Assembly (NCBI RefSeq): GCF_000621745.1
Contig: NZ_JHXK01000009.1
Location: forward strand, 1-64,000
Source: Clostridium beijerinckii HUN142
Lineage (GTDB): Bacteria > Bacillota > Clostridia > Clostridiales > Clostridiaceae
Reading direction: 5' to 3'
Length of the DNA stretch: 64,000 nucleotides
Part shown: one piece after another, positions 62,334 through 64,000 of the stretch
Position numbering within the stretch: the stretch's first letter is position 1
Layout: the number at the start of each line of letters is the position of its first letter
Translations under genes and position numbers: made by a program
The notes under the pieces: generated by a model
Databases searched by the model: none
What the model saw: only the letters and a program-made list of their open reading frames with translations
What the model was told of the DNA's origin: nothing

Positions 62334-63576
62334 AATCGCCACCTCCTACTCTATCAGCCACCTTTTTATCCATTCTCATAGAAAAAATATAAAGCGCTAA
62401 TACTGGTGTTACTAATAACGAAGTACATGCTATACCAGCACTTACTGAAATATTTGTAGCTATAATTCCTATAATTGGTCCGCCTAAAATTTGACCTAAA
62501 GAATTTATTTGTCCATTCATAGAAAGGACAGTAGCTCTAGCCTTATCATCTATATGTCCATTAAGCCATGCGTTGAATATAGGCTCATTTGTAGCTCTAA
62601 AAGTATTAGTTGCTAAATAAGCTATTAACATTAAGTTAAAATTTTTCGTAACAGCAAATATAAACATAAATAATATATAAAATATATTTATACCTAGCAG
62701 AAGATTTCCATTATGCTTCTTATTATCATCAAGCCTCTTTGACATAAAATGCATAACTATAGCGCTTAATACCAGTCCTGCAATTCCAAAAATACCAAAC
62801 CAAGTTACTGGATTAAGATTCCAAAGCTTAGGAAGCATAGTATCTTGCAGGAAATGTGCACTAGAAAGTCTATCATACCCTTCACTTGATAATCCATAAA
62901 ACAAAGTTACAGAAAGTAAAATCATAATTATAGATTTACTTTTTATAAATTTAAGGCCAGACTTAAAAGTATATCCCATCTTTTTAAATGTATTTAAATC
63001 ATCTGGAGCAGCTGGCTTAAAGTTATTTTCAGGCATATTTATTCCTAAAAATACTGAAAAAATCATAAACAAAACGCCGCTAATTATAATAGGCAGTCTT
63101 ATAGAAAAATTAGCTATTATAGTACTTAGTACTATTCCAATAACTGAAGCTATTTGTCCTATTTGTGCTCCCTTCATATAAATTCGATCCAAATCCATAG
63201 CTTTTTCTTCTTCCGCAATCCATGCTTCAAGAGATCCGCTGATGAAAGTAGCGCCTAATCCCCATACAATCTGTGCTGCTAGTACAAAAATAAAACTTGA
63301 AATAGATCCTTCTAAAATAAAGCCGAGTCCTGTCAAAACTACACCTATAATAATGGATAGTTTACGACTATAAACATCTGCAACTATACCTGTAGGAATT
63401 TCAAATATAAAACATGCCGTTTCTAAAGTAGTTCCAACAAGTATAAGCTGAAGTGGATTTAAATGAACATTTTCAATGTGATATACTATCATAACTGTTG
63501 CTGTTAACGAAAAACACATTGCAGTAATAGCTGAAAATAATAAATAAATTTTATATGCTGAAAGTTTGTTAACCAT
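62317..63576 (-). CDS. MFS efflux protein, TetA(P)-like
   Basis: The 419-residue major-facilitator protein has about twelve TM segments, an early FEIPTGIVADVYSRKLS (motif A-like, 57-73) and WGLGATFISGSLEAWIAEE. Its position before a ribosome-protection gene, its length near that of TetA(P) (420) and the 17-base overlap suggest a tetracycline exporter. The sequence alone would only say MFS. Weak ribosome binding (AGGATGG) is offset by coupling to a short upstream frame that overlaps the start. Confidence 0.82.
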   Translation of the reverse strand: MVNKLSAYKIYLLFSAITAMCFSLTATVMIVYHIENVHLNPLQLILVGTTLETACFIFEIPTGIVADVYSRKLSIIIGVVLTGLGFILEGSISSFIFVLAAQIVWGLGATFISGSLEAWIAEEEKAMDLDRIYMKGAQIGQIASVIGIVLSTIIANFSIRLPIIISGVLFMIFSVFLGINMPENNFKPAAPDDLNTFKKMGYTFKSGLKFIKSKSIIMILLSVTLFYGLSSEGYDRLSSAHFLQDTMLPKLWNLNPVTWFGIFGIAGLVLSAIVMHFMSKRLDDNKKHNGNLLLGINIFYILFMFIFAVTKNFNLMLIAYLATNTFRATNEPIFNAWLNGHIDDKARATVLSMNGQINSLGQILGGPIIGIIATNISVSAGIACTSLLVTPVLALYIFSMRMDKKVADRVGGGDYEENN

Positions 63577-63745
63577 TAATAATCACCATCCTAGTATTTC
63601 TTAAAAAATTTGTCTTCCTTTTGCAATCTTCAATTTTAAATATATAAATTTTCATAATATTCTCCTTAAAAATAAATAAAAAGGCCGCAAATGAACATAA
63701 CAATTCATTTACAGCCTTATAATCATACAACCTAAATACAAACAT
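63569..63745 (-). CDS. possible leader peptide of the tetA(P)-like operon
   Basis: An ATG at 63655 with AAGGAG 8 bases upstream gives 28 codons (KIYIFKIEDCKRKTNFLRNT..) that overlap the MFS start by 8 bases. The same frame stays open back to an ATG at 63745, giving 58 codons that run through the attenuator-like hairpin. Either could be a leader whose translation governs the hairpin. This is as described for Tet(M) regulation, but no sequence match is claimed. Confidence 0.5.
   Translation of the reverse strand: MFVFRLYDYKAVNELLCSFAAFLFIFKENIMKIYIFKIEDCKRKTNFLRNTRMVIING
63681..63718 (-). terminator. attenuator-like hairpin in the tetA(P)-like leader
   Basis: Leftward, AAGGC-TGT-AAATGAA and TTCATTT-GCG-GCCTT pair around TTGTTATG, followed by TTTTATTTATTTTT. 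This has the form of a rho-independent terminator 26 bases before the short leader's start and about 105 before the MFS gene. It lies inside the long leader frame. Confidence 0.75.
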
Positions 63746-63759
63746 GAAATATACAACTT

Positions 63760-64000
63760 TAATTTATCTGATGTCTAGCCACTGTAACACTCCACGCACT
63801 TGTGAAAGCGACTATGCCAAATTAAAAGCTCACAGAGAAAGTTCGAGAAACCAAATGTTAAATTTGGACTCTCACTTTTTGGAATATCTGCTTTTCTTTA
63901 AGCGTGGGATAACATTGGCACGACCCTAGACTAGGTACCCCTTGAGGGTACATTGTGACCCTTGAGGTTATAAGTTCAACTAAGATTCAGATGGGGATCA
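63760..64000. other. structured non-coding region at right edge, possibly mobile-element end
   Basis: This stretch is visibly less AT-rich than its surroundings and has several short dyads: CCAAAT/ATTTGG at 63850-63867, a GGTACC with GAGGGTAC, and CCCTTGAGG repeated at 63938 and 63958. No coherent protein frame was found. It looks like the structured end of an IS200/IS605-type element or another RNA-bearing element that continues beyond the window. Low certainty. Confidence 0.3.

Noticed and set aside
63744..63929. Rightward 61-codon frame at the right edge
   Set aside because: Composition and text do not look like protein; the region is better read as structured non-coding DNA.

Overview
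The window is AT-rich DNA with the codon use and protein families of a low-GC Gram-positive anaerobe. An acetyl-CoA acetyltransferase of the ThlA type, Fe-S flavoproteins, spaced GGAGG ribosome binding sites and a ribosome-protection/efflux pair like tetB(P)/tetA(P) all point to a Clostridium sensu stricto species, probably a solvent-forming saprophyte of the C. beijerinckii/saccharoperbutylacetonicum kind (inference). No rRNA, tRNA, CRISPR array, prophage or intact insertion sequence was seen.

Layout. 1-6.5 kb: a partial P-loop ATPase, a DUF1622 membrane protein, a dead MarR gene and a divergent biotin locus (bioA, bioD leftward; bioF, bioH, bioC rightward) around a BirA-type operator. 6.9-10.3 kb: a TetR/quinone-oxidoreductase pair, a SEC-C methionine aminopeptidase and an XRE regulator. 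10.6-16.3 kb: a co-oriented cassette with a two-component system, a lipoprotein, a phosphodiester glycosidase and a membrane-anchored propeller-like protein. 16.6-22.2 kb: a flavodoxin/HxlR pair, then an ECF sigma/anti-sigma pair facing two tandem secreted paralogues. 22.4-29.9 kb: chemoreceptor, DUF4180 and HTH proteins, an epoxyqueuosine-reductase-like protein, thiolase and a LysR regulator.

30-50 kb is accessory. Short regulator/enzyme pairs (SDR-TetR, LysR-phosphatase, MerR-flavodoxin, TetR-oxidoreductase, TetR-hydrolase) are mixed with many gene remnants: a DUF5643-like tail, two deleted copies of a cation-efflux gene, a flavodoxin/ArsR chimera, an SDR tail, DUF6688 and RodA/FtsW pieces, a methyltransferase start and group II intron ends. 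Several genes here (30.6, 35.4, 40.3 and 44.6 kb) look less AT-rich than their neighbours, which suggests recent arrival.

50-64 kb: a MarR-controlled MATE pump, DUF1761 and YdeI-like proteins, a WYL regulator, an orphan GAF histidine kinase, TrmO, a MerR/GyrI-like regulator, VanZ, and a tetracycline-resistance-like operon whose two genes overlap by 17 bp behind a possible attenuator. The right edge is non-coding, structured DNA that may be the end of a mobile element.

Two dispersed repeat families run through the intergenic DNA. One is a 93-100 bp MITE-like element with 14-bp inverted ends (TATATATGTTGCAA). The other is a small hairpin family around GATACGGTTCACC. Both were found by eye and need a genome-wide count.
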